The notes: generated by a model not told the origin, from the sequence alone. DNA of 64,000 nt from DATLSM01 sp963722965 (GCA_963722965.1 CAVROX010000015.1:66182-130181); one strand, 5' to 3'; counted from the first letter of the stretch, positions 7,927 to 17,195 are shown. Numbers and translations: made by a program.

Positions 7927-8568
7927 TCAGGCAATCAGGTACTTGATGTGCGTGACTCGCGGTGCGTCCACAGCGCGGACCTGCTCCAGCTTCAGAGAGC
8001 CCCGCTTGAGCCCCTGGAAGAGGCGCTCGCCGTCGCCGAGGATCAGCGGCGAGATCGAGACGTCGATCTCATCGACGAGGCCCGCCGCCAGGTACTGGTT
8101 GACAACCGATGCGCCGCCCGCGAGCCAGATGTCGCTTCCCTGCGCAGCGTCTTTCGCCTGTCCGAGCGCAGACTCGATGCCGTCGGTGACGAAATGAAAG
8201 GTCGTGCCACCCTGCATCAGCAGAGGCTCCCGGCGGTGGTGCGTCAGCACAAAGACGGGATGGTGGTAGGGCGGGTCCTCGCCCCACCAACCCCGCCAGG
8301 ACTCATCGGGCCAGGATCCGCGAATCGGACCGAACATGTTGCGGCCCATGATCGTCGCGCCGATGTTCCCCCGGCGCTCCTCGACCACTGCCGAGCTGGC
8401 GTTGGTCTCGCCGCCCCGCTTGCCGTGTATCTCCCGGAACTCCTTGAGCGGGAAGAACCACTCATGCAGCGCCAACGCCCCCTCGCCGAGCGGGTTGTCC
8501 TCGCTTTGGTGCGGCCCGGCGACATAGCCGTCCAGCGACATCGTGATGGAGAGTCTCAGCTTGCTCAT
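7927..8568 (-). CDS. Dihydrofolate-reductase-family (RibD C-terminal-like) protein
   Basis: A 213-aa protein starting with L-S-I-T-M-S-L-D-G-Y-V-A-G-P, the standard opening of the RibD_C/DHFR-like family. G-A-T-I-M-G-R-N-M-F-G-P near residue 72, V-F-V-L-T-H-H, and the NADPH-loop element I-W-L-A-G-G-A-S-V-V-N-Q-Y about residues 146-158 follow in the expected order. Such proteins are small NADPH-dependent reductases with varied or unknown substrates; it is not expected to be folA itself. GGAG lies before the ATG. It stands alone, convergent with hipA. Confidence 0.85.
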   Translation of the reverse strand: MSKLRLSITMSLDGYVAGPHQSEDNPLGEGALALHEWFFPLKEFREIHGKRGGETNASSAVVEERRGNIGATIMGRNMFGPIRGSWPDESWRGWWGEDPPYHHPVFVLTHHRREPLLMQGGTTFHFVTDGIESALGQAKDAAQGSDIWLAGGASVVNQYLAAGLVDEIDVSISPLILGDGERLFQGLKRGSLKLEQVRAVDAPRVTHIKYLIA

Positions 8569-9000
8569 CTCGCTCCGTCGGTCTCTGACATTCTGCTACG
8601 GGGACCGCCGCGGCGAGCTGATCATCCGCGGGGCCCGAGAAAAAAGCCGCCTCACCCCCGGGCGAGGCTCCCCAGTATCCGGCGCAGCTTGCCCGGGCCC
8701 CCCCGCGCGTGGCTCGAGCAAGCGCCGGCGCTGTGGCGAAGATCGGATCGGCGCCCAGCGCCTCCTCTCTGCCTGTGCGGGTCGCGGTCCCAGCATCTGT
8801 GCGGACCGCTCCGGGCCACAGGTCTTCCGAGCAGCCGCGATATGCGCCAATGCTGCCCCGCGCGCCGCAGCGATTTCGGGGCGCATTCCCCGTTTCGCTG
8901 AAACTCGGGGGGATTGGGTGAGGATCGGATTCCTCCCTGCACGAGGCCGGTGCGTTGCTCGAGGCTCGCTCGGTCCACGCCGGACGCTCCGCCTACAATA
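8569..9000. other. Intergenic stretch with a promoter but no recognised gene
   Basis: About 430 bp without a convincing coding sequence on either strand. It ends in a TACAAT hexamer (8994-8999), which would have served the decayed ABC transporter gene that follows. Confidence 0.45.
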
Positions 9001-9006
9001 GTGAGC

Positions 9007-9168
9007 TGATCGAGATGGTCGAATTCAAGGAGTCGCGGCGGGGTAACGAAGCGCTTCCGCGGGAAGGTCGCCGTGCGCGACTTCGCCTTCAAGGTGCTGA
9101 CCGGGGATCGTGAACGGCTTCCTCGGACCGAACGGTCGGGCAAGTCGACCACGATGCGTCCTGTTTGA
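9007..9168 (+). pseudogene. Remnant of an ABC transporter ATP-binding gene
   Basis: Reading across two or three frame changes gives an ABC-ATPase start: I-E-M-V-E-F-K, then V-T-K-R-F-R-G-K-V-A-V-R-D-F-A-F-K-V-L-T-G, then G-F-L-G-P-N-G followed by G-K-S-T-T-M-R, a Walker A motif split by one missing base. It stops within a few codons of the Walker A, and the next gene's 3' end follows at 9203. Only about 50 of roughly 300 codons remain and no partner permease is present. This one is truncated, not merely frameshifted, so I call it a true relic. The TACAAT hexamer at 8994-8999 would place a leaderless start near 9007. Confidence 0.7.
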
Positions 9169-9202
9169 ACTGGGGCGAAGGCCAGCGTTGGATGGCCAAT
9201 CG

Positions 9203-10872
9203 CTACCCAGGCACCGTGTGGCGCGCAATGATCGCCGCGAAGTCGACCCCCGACGGCAACGAACCGAACGCGCCACCCCACTCCCCGGCCAGGCGCGAAG
9301 CGCAGAAGGCATCGGCGACAGCCGGCGGGGAGTAACGGACGAGCAGAGAGCCCTGCAGGGCCAGCGCCATTCGCTCGACCACGCGCCGCGCCCGCGCTTC
9401 GATCTCGGTGAGGTCGGAGAGTTCTCCCTTCAGGGCGCCAAGGTAGGCGTCGAATCTCGGATCGGCGCCGGCTGCATCTTCTAGCTCGGCCAGGAACGCG
9501 GGAACGGTCGCCGGCTCCTTGGCCATCGCGCGCAGCACGTCGAGGCACTGAACGTTGGCGGTGCCCTCCCAGAGCGAGTTGACCGGACTCTCGCGAAATA
9601 GGCGCGGCATCCCGGTCTCCTCTGCATAGCCGTTGCCGCCCAGGCACTCGAGCGCCTCCGCCGCGTGCATCGGCCAGCGCTTGCAGGTCCAGTACTTGGC
9701 GACTGCCGTGGCGATGCGCTTGAAGTGGGCGGCCTGCTCCTCGCCGGCGATCGTCTCGTCATAAGCGCGCCCGAGTCGCATTGCCGTCACCATCGCGGCC
9801 TCCGACTCCAGACAGAGGTCGGCGAGCACGTTGCGCATCAGCGGCTGCTCGTTCAGGTGCTTGCCGAAGGCGGTGCGGTGGGCGGCGTGCCAGGTCGCCT
9901 GTTCGACCCCGGAGCGCGTCCCGGCGGCGGCGCCGAGCAGGCAGTCAAAGCGGGTGTGGTTGACCATCTCGATGATCGTCGGCACTCCGCGACCCGGCTC
10001 ACCCACCATGCGGGCGAGGGCGGCGTCGAACTCGACCTCAGAGGAGGCGTTCGAGCGGTTGCCGAGCTTCTCCTTCAGCCGTTGGATTTCGAAGGCATTG
10101 CGCTCGCCGTCGGGAAGCACACGCGGCAGCAGAAAGCAGCTCAGCCCGGCCTCGTCCTGAGCGAGGATCAGGAAGGCATCCGACATCGGCGCCGAGCAAA
10201 ACCACTTATGGCCGGTGAGCGCGTACTCGCCCCCCGGCCCACCGCCGTCCAGCGCCTGGGCGGTGGTCGTGTTGGTGCGGAGGTCAGAGCCGCCCTGCTT
10301 CTCGGTCAACGCCATGCCGAAGATCACGCCTCGCTTCTCGGCGGCCGCCACGAGGCGCGGGTCATATTCGGTGGAGAGGATTCGCGGCTCCCACTCCGCC
10401 GCGAGTTCGGGCTGCGCCCGTAGCGCGGGCACAGCCGAGTGGGTCATCGAGATCGGACAGCCGTGGCCGGCATCGACGTTCCAGATCATGAAAAGGGCGG
10501 CGCGGGCAGTGTGAGCGCCCGGACGCGGCTCTCGCCAGGGCAAGCAGTGCAACTCGTGCGCGACCGCGGTCTCCATCAGGCGGTGGTAGCTGGGGTGGTA
10601 GGCGACCTCGTCGATGCGGTTACCGAAACGGTCGCAGACGCGAAGTTGGGGGGCTGCTCGTTGGCTTCAAAGCCCCAGCGAATCGCCTCCTCGCTGCCGG
10701 CCAGCTTGCCGAGCTCGACCGCGCGTTGCTCGGCCCAGGCGGCCCCCTCGCGCGCGAGCGCCTCGCGCAGCGGCTGGTTGCTCAGGTAGACGTTGTGGCC
10801 GACAAGCGGCGCCGGCTGGTTGAGAACCTCGTGGGTGCGGTGGGATCTTCGCTGCGCTGCGCTCACCGACAT
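9203..10872 (-). CDS. AidB-like acyl-CoA dehydrogenase, one frameshift
   Basis: N-terminal part: T-H-E-V-L-N-Q-P-A-P-L-V-G-H-N-V-Y-L-S. Main part: M-E-T-A-V-A-H through F-G-M-A-L-T-E-K-Q-G-G-S-D (flavin-binding) and L-E-C-L-G-G-N-G-Y-A-E-E-T-G-M-P-R. Both ends match the AidB branch of the acyl-CoA dehydrogenase superfamily, including its long N-terminal extension. The two halves are in different frames because a C run read on the minus strand (10648-10653) appears one base short; the missing link reads L-R-V-C-D-R-F-G-N-R-I-D-E-V. I chose the ATG at 10872 (M-S-V-S-A-A-Q). E. coli AidB is linked to alkylation damage, but the role of actinobacterial relatives is unclear. Confidence 0.8.
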
Positions 10873-11121
10873 GGCCCGGCTCCTGGCTGCCAAGAGAACG
10901 GTTCTCGAATCCACAGCGGTGGAGAAAGAATCGCGCTCGGTATCTGAATCACCTTCCATTCCTTACGTGAGGAATCTCTGTCTGTGACGCATTACCGCCA
11001 CAGCGAAAGAGACAGCTCACCCTGAATAGATGAGCACGATCGCAGCAGCGTTTCTGGTCCTTCCCATATTGGGGCTGATCGTCGTCTCCGTTCTCCTCGC
11101 CGGCACGGCAGCTTGCCCCGA

Positions 11122-11691
11122 TCACGAGGCCCCGACCCGGACGGCTGAGATGTCAAGCGCAACCTTCACCGTGTTGCCAAGCAGCGCCCCGCCCCTGTCA
11201 AGGGCTTCGTTCCAGGTCAGTCCGAAATCTCTGCGGTCCAGGGCCCCGCGCAGCTGGAGCTCGATCCGCTCATCACCCTCCGCTCCAGGCGCCCCGGCTG
11301 CGATCTGGGTGTTGAGCTCGACCTCGCTGGTGTGGCCGTGCATCGTCAAGTTGCCGAGAATTCGGAGCCGCCGACCGCCGAGGTGCTCGATCTGAGTCGA
11401 GCGAAAGCTGATCTCGGGATAGTTCCCAGTGTCGAAGAAGTCCGCTGAGCGCCGCAGGTGCTCGTCGCGCACTGGCTCGTTGGTGTCGATCGAGGCGGCC
11501 TGCACCACGCCGCTGGCCCGCGGAGCGCCGGAGCCGAACTCCAGCACCCCGTCGAAGTCCTCGAAGCGTCCGCTCATCCTGGCGAGCACCATGTGCTTCA
11601 GCGAGAAGGCAACGCGCGAGCGTTGAGCGTCAACCAACCATCTGCCGCCGGGTAGCACGCTCGCACCCCCTGCTTCTTTTAACGAGGACAT
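11122..11691 (-). CDS. YceI family protein, cytoplasmic form
   Basis: A 189-aa beta-barrel lipid-binding-type protein. Diagnostic pieces are W-L-V-D-A-Q-R-S-R-V-A-F-S-L-K-H-M about residues 19-35, F-D-T-G-N-Y-P-E-I-S-F-R-S-T near 88-101, and G-N-L-T-M-H-G-H-T. No signal peptide precedes the domain, unlike E. coli YceI, so it should stay in the cytoplasm. I chose the ATG at 11691 over the TTG at 11697 because a GGAG lies at the right distance. Known members bind isoprenoid or other lipids; the ligand here is unknown. Confidence 0.85.
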   Translation of the reverse strand: MSSLKEAGGASVLPGGRWLVDAQRSRVAFSLKHMVLARMSGRFEDFDGVLEFGSGAPRASGVVQAASIDTNEPVRDEHLRRSADFFDTGNYPEISFRSTQIEHLGGRRLRILGNLTMHGHTSEVELNTQIAAGAPGAEGDERIELQLRGALDRRDFGLTWNEALDRGGALLGNTVKVALDISAVRVGAS

Positions 11692-11766
11692 TCGCAAACT
11701 CCTTGATCGGGAAAAATTGCTCGAGGGTTAGGCTCGCCTCCGCGCCTCACCCACACATCCGTAAAT

Positions 11767-11810
11767 AGCCCTATCGTGGCGTGGGGTTTTCCGCATGCCA
11801 CGATAGGGCT
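11767..11810 (-). terminator. Long perfect hairpin between yceI and the hemerythrin gene
   Basis: The arms 11767-11780 and 11797-11810 are perfectly complementary over 14 bp and can extend inward to a small T-rich loop. It lies just downstream of the hemerythrin stop on the minus strand. No clear U tract follows, so it may be a transcript-end stabiliser or a weak terminator rather than a textbook intrinsic terminator. Confidence 0.5.
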
Positions 11811-11815
11811 GGAGT

Positions 11816-12295
11816 TCATGCACTCTCCGTTGCGGGGCGCCAGCCAGCATCTGCCAAGACCAGTTCTCGCGCCGCCAGCACCCGCGCCGCCACCTCCTCG
11901 GGCTGGGACTCGACCGCCTCGCAGGCGGCGTCGCAGGCCTCCACCGAGGCACGGGCCGCACGGGCCAGCCGGCGCGCCTCGGCGGCCCCGGACTCATAGA
12001 TCCGACCCGGCAGGGCGAGGGCTTCGATCCTCTGAAGCGCTGCGACGACGTCATCCTGCTCGGCGTGGAGGCTTTCAATGCGCTCGGGACCGAGGGCGCC
12101 GGCGAGTCGGGGGAAGAGCGCCGTCTGCTCGTAGTGGAAATGAGGTTCGGCGATAGCGCGAAGCTCACGGACGAGACGGACGAGCCGCCCGGCATCTCGT
12201 GTCGCGCTGGCCTGTTCGAGCTCGGCGAGGAGGTCGAGCATGCAGCTGTGCTCGGCGTGGGAGAGGACTTCGAACTCCCGGATCGCCGATTTCAC
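11816..12295 (-). CDS. Hemerythrin HHE domain protein
   Basis: A 159-aa helical protein with the spaced ligands of an HHE fold: L-S-H-A-E-H near residues 11-16, P-H-F-H-Y-E-Q about 49-55, and L-H-A-E-Q-D-D near 76. Such proteins bind a non-haem di-iron or related centre and sense or bind O2, NO or peroxide. The GTG start at 12295 overlaps the MMPL stop (GTGA), so the two are coupled. An indel in the MMPL gene makes the raw frame look like one 1263-aa fusion protein; the overlap shows they are two genes. Confidence 0.8.
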   Translation of the reverse strand: MKSAIREFEVLSHAEHSCMLDLLAELEQASATRDAGRLVRLVRELRAIAEPHFHYEQTALFPRLAGALGPERIESLHAEQDDVVAALQRIEALALPGRIYESGAAEARRLARAARASVEACDAACEAVESQPEEVAARVLAARELVLADAGWRPATESA

Positions 12296-15200
12296 CGCCA
12301 GCTTTTTGGTAGGCGCGGGCGCCGGCCCGCCGCCGTGGTCCAGTACGGGCAGCAGCCGATCCAGCCAGCGGGAATCCACCAGGCCCGGGGCCCCAGGGCC
12401 CGCATGATCGCCGGCAAAAGCACCAGCCGGATCACGGTCGCGTCGAGCACCACCGCGACGGTGAGCCCGGCGCCGAACTGCTGCAGCGAGGCGATTTCGG
12501 CGGTGGCGAAGGCGAGGAAGACCGAGCTCATGATCGTTGCCGCGCCGGCGATCACGCCCGCGGTGTTGCGTAGGCCGTACTCGATCGCGTAGGCGTGATT
12601 TCCGCTCGCCAGCCAGGCCTCCCGCATGCGGGTGAGCAGGAAGACCTCGTAGTCGATCGAGAGGACGAACATGATCGTGAGCACCCCGGCGGCCGAAATC
12701 GCGTCGATGTAGCGGGGGCCCGACCAGCAGGTCGAGCCCGAAGAAGAGCTTCAGGGCACCGAAGGCGGCGGCGATCGTCAATAGGTTGAGGGCGACGGCG
12801 ACGAGCGGCAGTAGTAGCGAGCGCACCACCAAGATCAGCATCGCGACGGCGACCAACGAGAGTGCGAGGGCGAGCCAGGGGATGCGGGCCATGGTGGCGT
12901 CGGTGTAGTCGGCGAGGCTCTGGGCGCCTTCGCCGATCGCCACTTCGGTGCCGCTGGCCCTGGCGAGCGCCGGTAGCTGGCCCTGAAGCCGGTGGCTGAG
13001 GCGGACGGTGGCGGGGGCGCTCGCTCCGGCGCTCGGGACGATCAGCATCCGCACAGTCTGACCGCCGGCGTTGAGGTTGACGACCTGGGCGATCTGTTCT
13101 CGGGTCGCCGGAACGGTCCCGTCAAGCGCGGTGAGCATCAGATAGCCGGAGTCGATCGCCCCCGGTGAGCGGGACCGCAGCGTGTCATAGCCGCGTCGGT
13201 AGCCGTGCAGGAGGACCGCGTAGCGGCTCAGCGGCCCCTCGGGCCTCGCCAGTCCGCCGGCGAGCTGCCCGCTGCGCGCCTCTCCGTCGCGCATGCCGGC
13301 CGCGAGGCTACCGGCCCCGGTGGCGATCGTGCCGAGTCCGTCGGCGAGTCGCCCGCTGCCGTCCCGGGCGCTTCCGAGACTGTGGTCGAGGCGATGAGCG
13401 CCGCGCGCCAGCCGCCCCAGCGCCGCGCGCAGCTGACGGCCGCCGCGCTCCGATGCCCGCGCTCCGCTCGCCACCTGGTTGGCGCCAGTCCGCAGCCGGC
13501 CGGCTCCGTCAGCGAGCTGGCGGAGCCGGTCGGGCAGGGCCGCCAGCGATTCCACCGAGCCGGCCAGCTGTTCCTGGATGCCGACGATCGTCGCCGCCAG
13601 CGACCGGGTGACTCCGGCCGGCAGCACGGTTTCGCCTCTCGCCGGGGCATCCCCCGCCGGAGCGCCAACCAGCGCCGAGGCTTCGCGCACGGCTTCGAGG
13701 AGCTTGGCGTAGCGCGGGTCCCTCCTTCCCACCGTCATGCGGTTCAGCTCCTGCACCGCATGTTCGAGGCGCTGCGCCGCCATCTCCGTTGGGACGCGCA
13801 GCGAGCGGATCCAGTCGGCCCAGACGGCCAGCCGGGCGGAGACGGCCTGCAGCTTGGCCAGCGGACCGCGCAGCGATTCGTCGAGACTGCGCACGCCGCG
13901 CGCCAGTCGTGCGGCTCCGGCGCTGAGGCGGCGCTGGCCGCGCAGCAGGGCATCGGCGCCGCCCAGGGCGTGGCCGAGGCCCGCCGAGAGCCGCTGGGCA
14001 CCCGCGCTCGCTCGTCCCAGCCCCGTCTCCAGCCTCCCCGCTCCGGCCCGCGCCTCGCTTGTCCTGGCGCCGATCGTCGCTGCCCCGCTTGCCGAGGCGC
14101 CCAGGCCGGCGCGCAGCTCGGCGACGCCCTCGCTCGCGTGGCGCAGGCCGGAGCGCAGCGAGGCGATGCCTCGCTGCGCCTTTGTCAGCTTCGCCGGCGC
14201 CGACCCGTAGGCGCGGCGCGCCGTGTGGAGCGGGCCTTCGGCTTCCTGCAGCGACGCCGGCCCGATCACAGCGGCCACTCCCGGCTCGCGGGCGACGCGA
14301 TTCTGCCAGCGTGAGATCGCCGCCAGCCGACCGGAGTCAGAGATCACCCCATCGCGGGCCGTGGCGAGGACCGCGATCGGTGCCGCCCAGCCGGGGCCGA
14401 TCGCGCGCCGCAGCGCTTCGAATCCCTGCCGGGTGGGATCAGACGGGGGCAGCTGGCCGGGGTCGGGAGGCCCCAACCTGAGCGCGCTCGCCGGCGCCGC
14501 AATTGCGAGCATGGGCGCCACGATCAGCGGAATCGCGATCCAGGGCCGGGCGATCAGGCCCGCGGCCAGGCCGAGCAGACGATCGCCGCGCCCCACGCTT
14601 GGTAGGCGCCAGCGCTCGAGGTAGGGAGACAGAGCACCGAGCAGCGTCGGCAAAAGGGAGATCGCCAGCCCGACGCTGAGCAGAGCGGAGACGACAACGC
14701 CGGCGGCCACCGAGCCGAGCAGGTCGCCCGGGGCGACGAAGGCCGCCGTGAGCATGGCCAGGGCCAGGGTTCCCCCGGCGAAGACGATCGTCCGCCCCGC
14801 CGCATGCGCCGAGGTGGCGATGGCAGCGTCCGTATCGGCTCCCCCATCGCGCTCCTGGCGGAAGCGCGAGACCATCAAAAGCGCGTAGTCCACCCCTAGG
14901 GCCAGCCCCATCATCGAGGCGATCGCGACGGCGAGGGAGTTGATCGGAATGACGTAGGTGCTGAGCAGCAGCAGGCCGCGCCCCGCGAACACGGTGGCGG
15001 CGCCCATCAGCAGAGGTACGGCTGCCGCCACCGGGCTGCGGAAGACGAGCAGCAGGACGATTACCAGGATCGGGGCCACCAGCAACTCGGCGTCCTGGGT
15101 GGCGGCGAGCGCATCCTTTTGGATCGCGGCAGCGATCGCCGCGACCCCGCCCACCTGAGCGCGCAGCGGCGGTCGCACGTTCTCGTCGACCACTCGCTGC

Positions 15201-15607
15201 GCGGTCGGCACCACCTTGCTCATCCCTTCGGATTCGGGTCGCTGAAAGCCGGCGACGATCAGCGCCGCGCTCGGACGCGGCCGCAGGCTGCGCTGCGCAC
15301 CGCCCGAGTCCCACGGCGACATCACCTGCACCCCGCCCTCGCGGCGCAGCGCCGCCACGAGGCGCGGTCCCTGGCGGTCGATCGCCCGGGCCGGCCCCTG
15401 CAGCAGCACGGTCACCGGGACCGAGTTGCCGAACTGGCGGTCGAGCATCGCGTGGGCGCGGGCCGACGGAGTGCCGGGAACAAGCAGCGAGGCCGGAGAG
15501 AGCCGAGCGGCGATCCCGCCGCCGAGGAGACCCAGGGATCCGACAACCAGCGCCCATCCCGCCAACACGAGCCAGGTGGGTGCGGGTTTGCCACTACGTC
15601 GGCTCAC
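12292..15607 (-). CDS. MMPL/RND-family membrane transporter with long periplasmic repeat region, one frameshift
   Basis: An MMPL-type exporter of roughly 1100 aa. N-terminal TM1 starts at residue 10. A first membrane bundle contains L-A-L-G-V-D-Y-A-L-L-M-V-S-R-F-R, the family's TM4 signature with Asp. A second bundle ends V-L-S-I-D-Y-E-V-F-L-L-T-R-M-R-E. Between them lie about 300 residues of G-A-x-x-L-x-x-G-L-type repeats, probably an extracytoplasmic coiled coil as in YhgE-like proteins. One extra G in the run 12714-12718 shifts the last 140 residues. It probably exports lipid or hydrophobic compounds. A TetR gene is divergent, 61 bp away. The stop overlaps the hemerythrin gene. Confidence 0.85.
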
Positions 15608-15630
15608 TCAAGTTGCTCCTTGGTTATAAA

Positions 15631-15644
15631 CATACGTCCGTATG
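15631..15644. promoter_or_regulatory. Palindromic operator between MMPL and TetR genes
   Basis: CATACG-TC-CGTATG is a perfect 6-bp-arm palindrome centred in the divergent promoter region. A related half-similar copy follows at about 15649-15660 (ATACGGGTGTA). The position between a TetR gene and its likely target suggests autorepression and control of the exporter. Confidence 0.6.
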
Positions 15645-15668
15645 AATATATACGGGTGTAAGATAGCT

Positions 15669-16277
15669 ATGGCGGTGCCGGCTGAGGGTGAGCGAGGTCA
15701 CAGAGAGCGGCTGCTTGAGGCGGCGATCGCCTGCCTGCAGGAGAAGGGCTACGCTCGCACGACGGCGCGCGACCTGGTCGCCGCCTCCGGCACCAACCTC
15801 GCTTCGATCGGCTACCACTTCGGCTCCAAGGAGCACCTGCTCAACGTCGCCGTCGTCGAGGCGTTCCAGCGCTGGCTGAAGCCGCTGATCGCCCTGGCCG
15901 CCGAGCCCGGGCCAGCAACGCCACTGCAGCGCCTGCAGCGCAGCTTGAGCGGGGTGATCGACACGCTCGAGGAGAACCGCTCGCTGGTCTCCGCCTGCCT
16001 GGAGGCCTGGGCGCAGATGTCCCGCTCGGAGGACCTGCGTGCCGAGATGGTGGCGAGCTATGACGACTTTCACCGGGTGATCGCGGCGACCACCCGGGAC
16101 GCCTTCGCCGGGATCGGCTCTGCGAACGTGGACGCCGACGCCGTGGCGGCGCTGATCATCGCCCTCTTTGACGGATTGCTGGTCCAGTGGCAGCTCGATC
16201 CCGAGCGGGCGCTGAGCGCCGCGCGGCTGACCGCCGCGGCGCAGGGTGCCTTGACGGCGCTGACGGCGGGGGCATGA
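15669..16277 (+). CDS. TetR family transcriptional regulator
   Basis: A 202-aa regulator. The N-terminal DNA-binding domain reads R-E-R-L-L-E-A-A-I-A-C-L-Q-E-K-G-Y, T-T-A-R-D-L-V-A-A-S-G and I-G-Y-H-F-G-S-K-E-H-L-L about residues 12-57, a textbook TetR helix-turn-helix. The remainder is the variable ligand domain. I chose the ATG at 15669 because the upstream ATG at 15642 lies inside the palindromic operator. It is divergent from the MMPL-hemerythrin pair and is the likely repressor of both sides; the inducer is unknown. Confidence 0.85.
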   Translation: MAVPAEGERGHRERLLEAAIACLQEKGYARTTARDLVAASGTNLASIGYHFGSKEHLLNVAVVEAFQRWLKPLIALAAEPGPATPLQRLQRSLSGVIDTLEENRSLVSACLEAWAQMSRSEDLRAEMVASYDDFHRVIAATTRDAFAGIGSANVDADAVAALIIALFDGLLVQWQLDPERALSAARLTAAAQGALTALTAGA

Positions 16278-16582
16278 GAGGCGCGGGCAGTCCGCTGTTA
16301 CCCGGGACCCCCAACCAAACCTTGACACGTCCAAGTGCGCGCCGCGCCTCGACCCGAGCTCAACTGGAGTACGCGCGTCTCGACCGGGGCCTCGTCCAGC
16401 TCGACCGCGCCCAGGGCCTGCACGCTACGCGGGTCTTGGGGACGCTCCTGGACGGGATCGCGCGTCACACCGCCGAGGGCTTGGCCTTCCAGCGGCGCGC
16501 GATGCAGGCCGGCTTCCGTGAGGCCGTGCGCGAGCGCGACCAGCCCTTCGGGGACCACGGCGCCTCGACGTTCAAGGGTTAA
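16274..16582 (+). CDS. Small helical hypothetical protein coupled to tetR
   Basis: A 102-aa frame whose ATG overlaps the tetR stop by four bases (ATGA). Codon third positions are strongly G/C as in neighbouring genes. Residues 26-95 look like one long amphipathic helix (L-E-Y-A-R-L-D-R-G-L-V-Q-L-D-R, then F-Q-R-R-A-M-Q-A-G-F-R-E-A-V-R-E-R), a little phasin-like. There is no signal peptide or membrane segment. I do not recognise a family. It may be a partner of the regulator or simply a short operon member. Confidence 0.45.
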   Translation: MRGAGSPLLPGTPNQTLTRPSARRASTRAQLEYARLDRGLVQLDRAQGLHATRVLGTLLDGIARHTAEGLAFQRRAMQAGFREAVRERDQPFGDHGASTFKG

Positions 16583-16589
16583 GCAGGCA

Positions 16590-16680
16590 GTCGATGGCCG
16601 GGGTCGATGCACCGGGAGCGCGGCATACCGAGCGTCTCATCGCAGAACCGCATCGCCGCGTCGAGGTCGCGTATAGCACC
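16590..16680 (-). pseudogene. Fragment of a glyoxalase/VOC-type protein
   Basis: About 29 codons on the minus strand read A-I-R-D-L-D-A-A-M-R-F-C-D-E-T-L-G-M, matching the start of a vicinal-oxygen-chelate domain (usually V-R-D-L-D-A-A-x-R-F-Y-T-E-x-L-G-M). No start codon or remainder of the domain is found. It is a relic or a chance match; the motif is specific enough to favour a relic. Confidence 0.45.
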
Positions 16681-17195
16681 GCGAGGAGATCGCGGTGCTG
16701 AGCCGTCAGCTCAAGCCCCTAGGCTGCGCTCCGCCGACCGCGCCCTCCTCGCCCAACCTTATTGCGCCATGGACATGAAACTCCCCGCTCGCTGACAATC
16801 CGGGCGATCTGCCCCCCACTGTCGAGCAGGGATCGCATCGTCTCCCGGTGAGTGCTGTGCGCCTGCGACGGGAGGCCGTCGCGCCCGCAGATGACGGTGT
16901 AGGACTCGATCGGGGTGTGGGATCCAGCCTTGACGATCGATGATCTCGCGTTGCGTTAAGAGAAGCATGGCCGAGTGCGGTGACATCCCCTTCTCGACGA
17001 GATGCATCCACCTCTGCCAGATTGAGCTACAGAGTGCTTGCGTCCGCCTGCGTCATATTTTGCCTTGCCCTACGTCCCGCCTGGATCCCTTAGAGCACCG
17101 AACAGCCGCGAACATGCGCGAAGCCCCTCGGCGGGAAGCCCGATTTTTCGCGCATATTCGCCAGCGTTCGCTGGGGTTCGCCAAACGTCAAGCAA
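16681..17195. other. Intergenic stretch with degraded DNA, no intact gene
   Basis: About 515 bp with no coherent coding frame. On the minus strand, 17011-17030 reads like a tRNA D-arm (GTAGCTCAATCTGGCAGAGG), but no matching anticodon or T arm follows. A small perfect hairpin (CCAGCG-TT-CGCTGG) is at 17161-17174, just beyond the 3' end of tRNA-Pro. Confidence 0.4.

Noticed and set aside
9007..9168. ABC relic as sequence error rather than decay
   Set aside because: Correcting indels restores only about 50 residues; the downstream 80% of the gene is absent, so it is truncated.
11030..11395. Plus-strand small protein starting with a hydrophobic stretch
   Set aside because: Most of the frame is antisense to the YceI gene; only the first 30 residues are free and they have no other support.
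11816..15607. A 1263-aa MMPL-hemerythrin fusion protein
   Set aside because: The MMPL C terminus is found in another frame ending at 12292 and overlaps a GTG-started hemerythrin gene; an extra G at 12714-12718 creates the false fusion.
16790..16900. Minus-strand fragment resembling the C terminus of an acetyl-CoA acetyltransferase (E-S-Y-T-V-I-C-G-R-D-G)
   Set aside because: The similarity covers about ten residues and the flanks do not extend it, so I cannot support it as a feature.
17011..17085. A second tRNA gene upstream of tRNA-Pro
   Set aside because: Only the D-arm resembles a tRNA; the anticodon stem does not pair and there is no T-arm motif.
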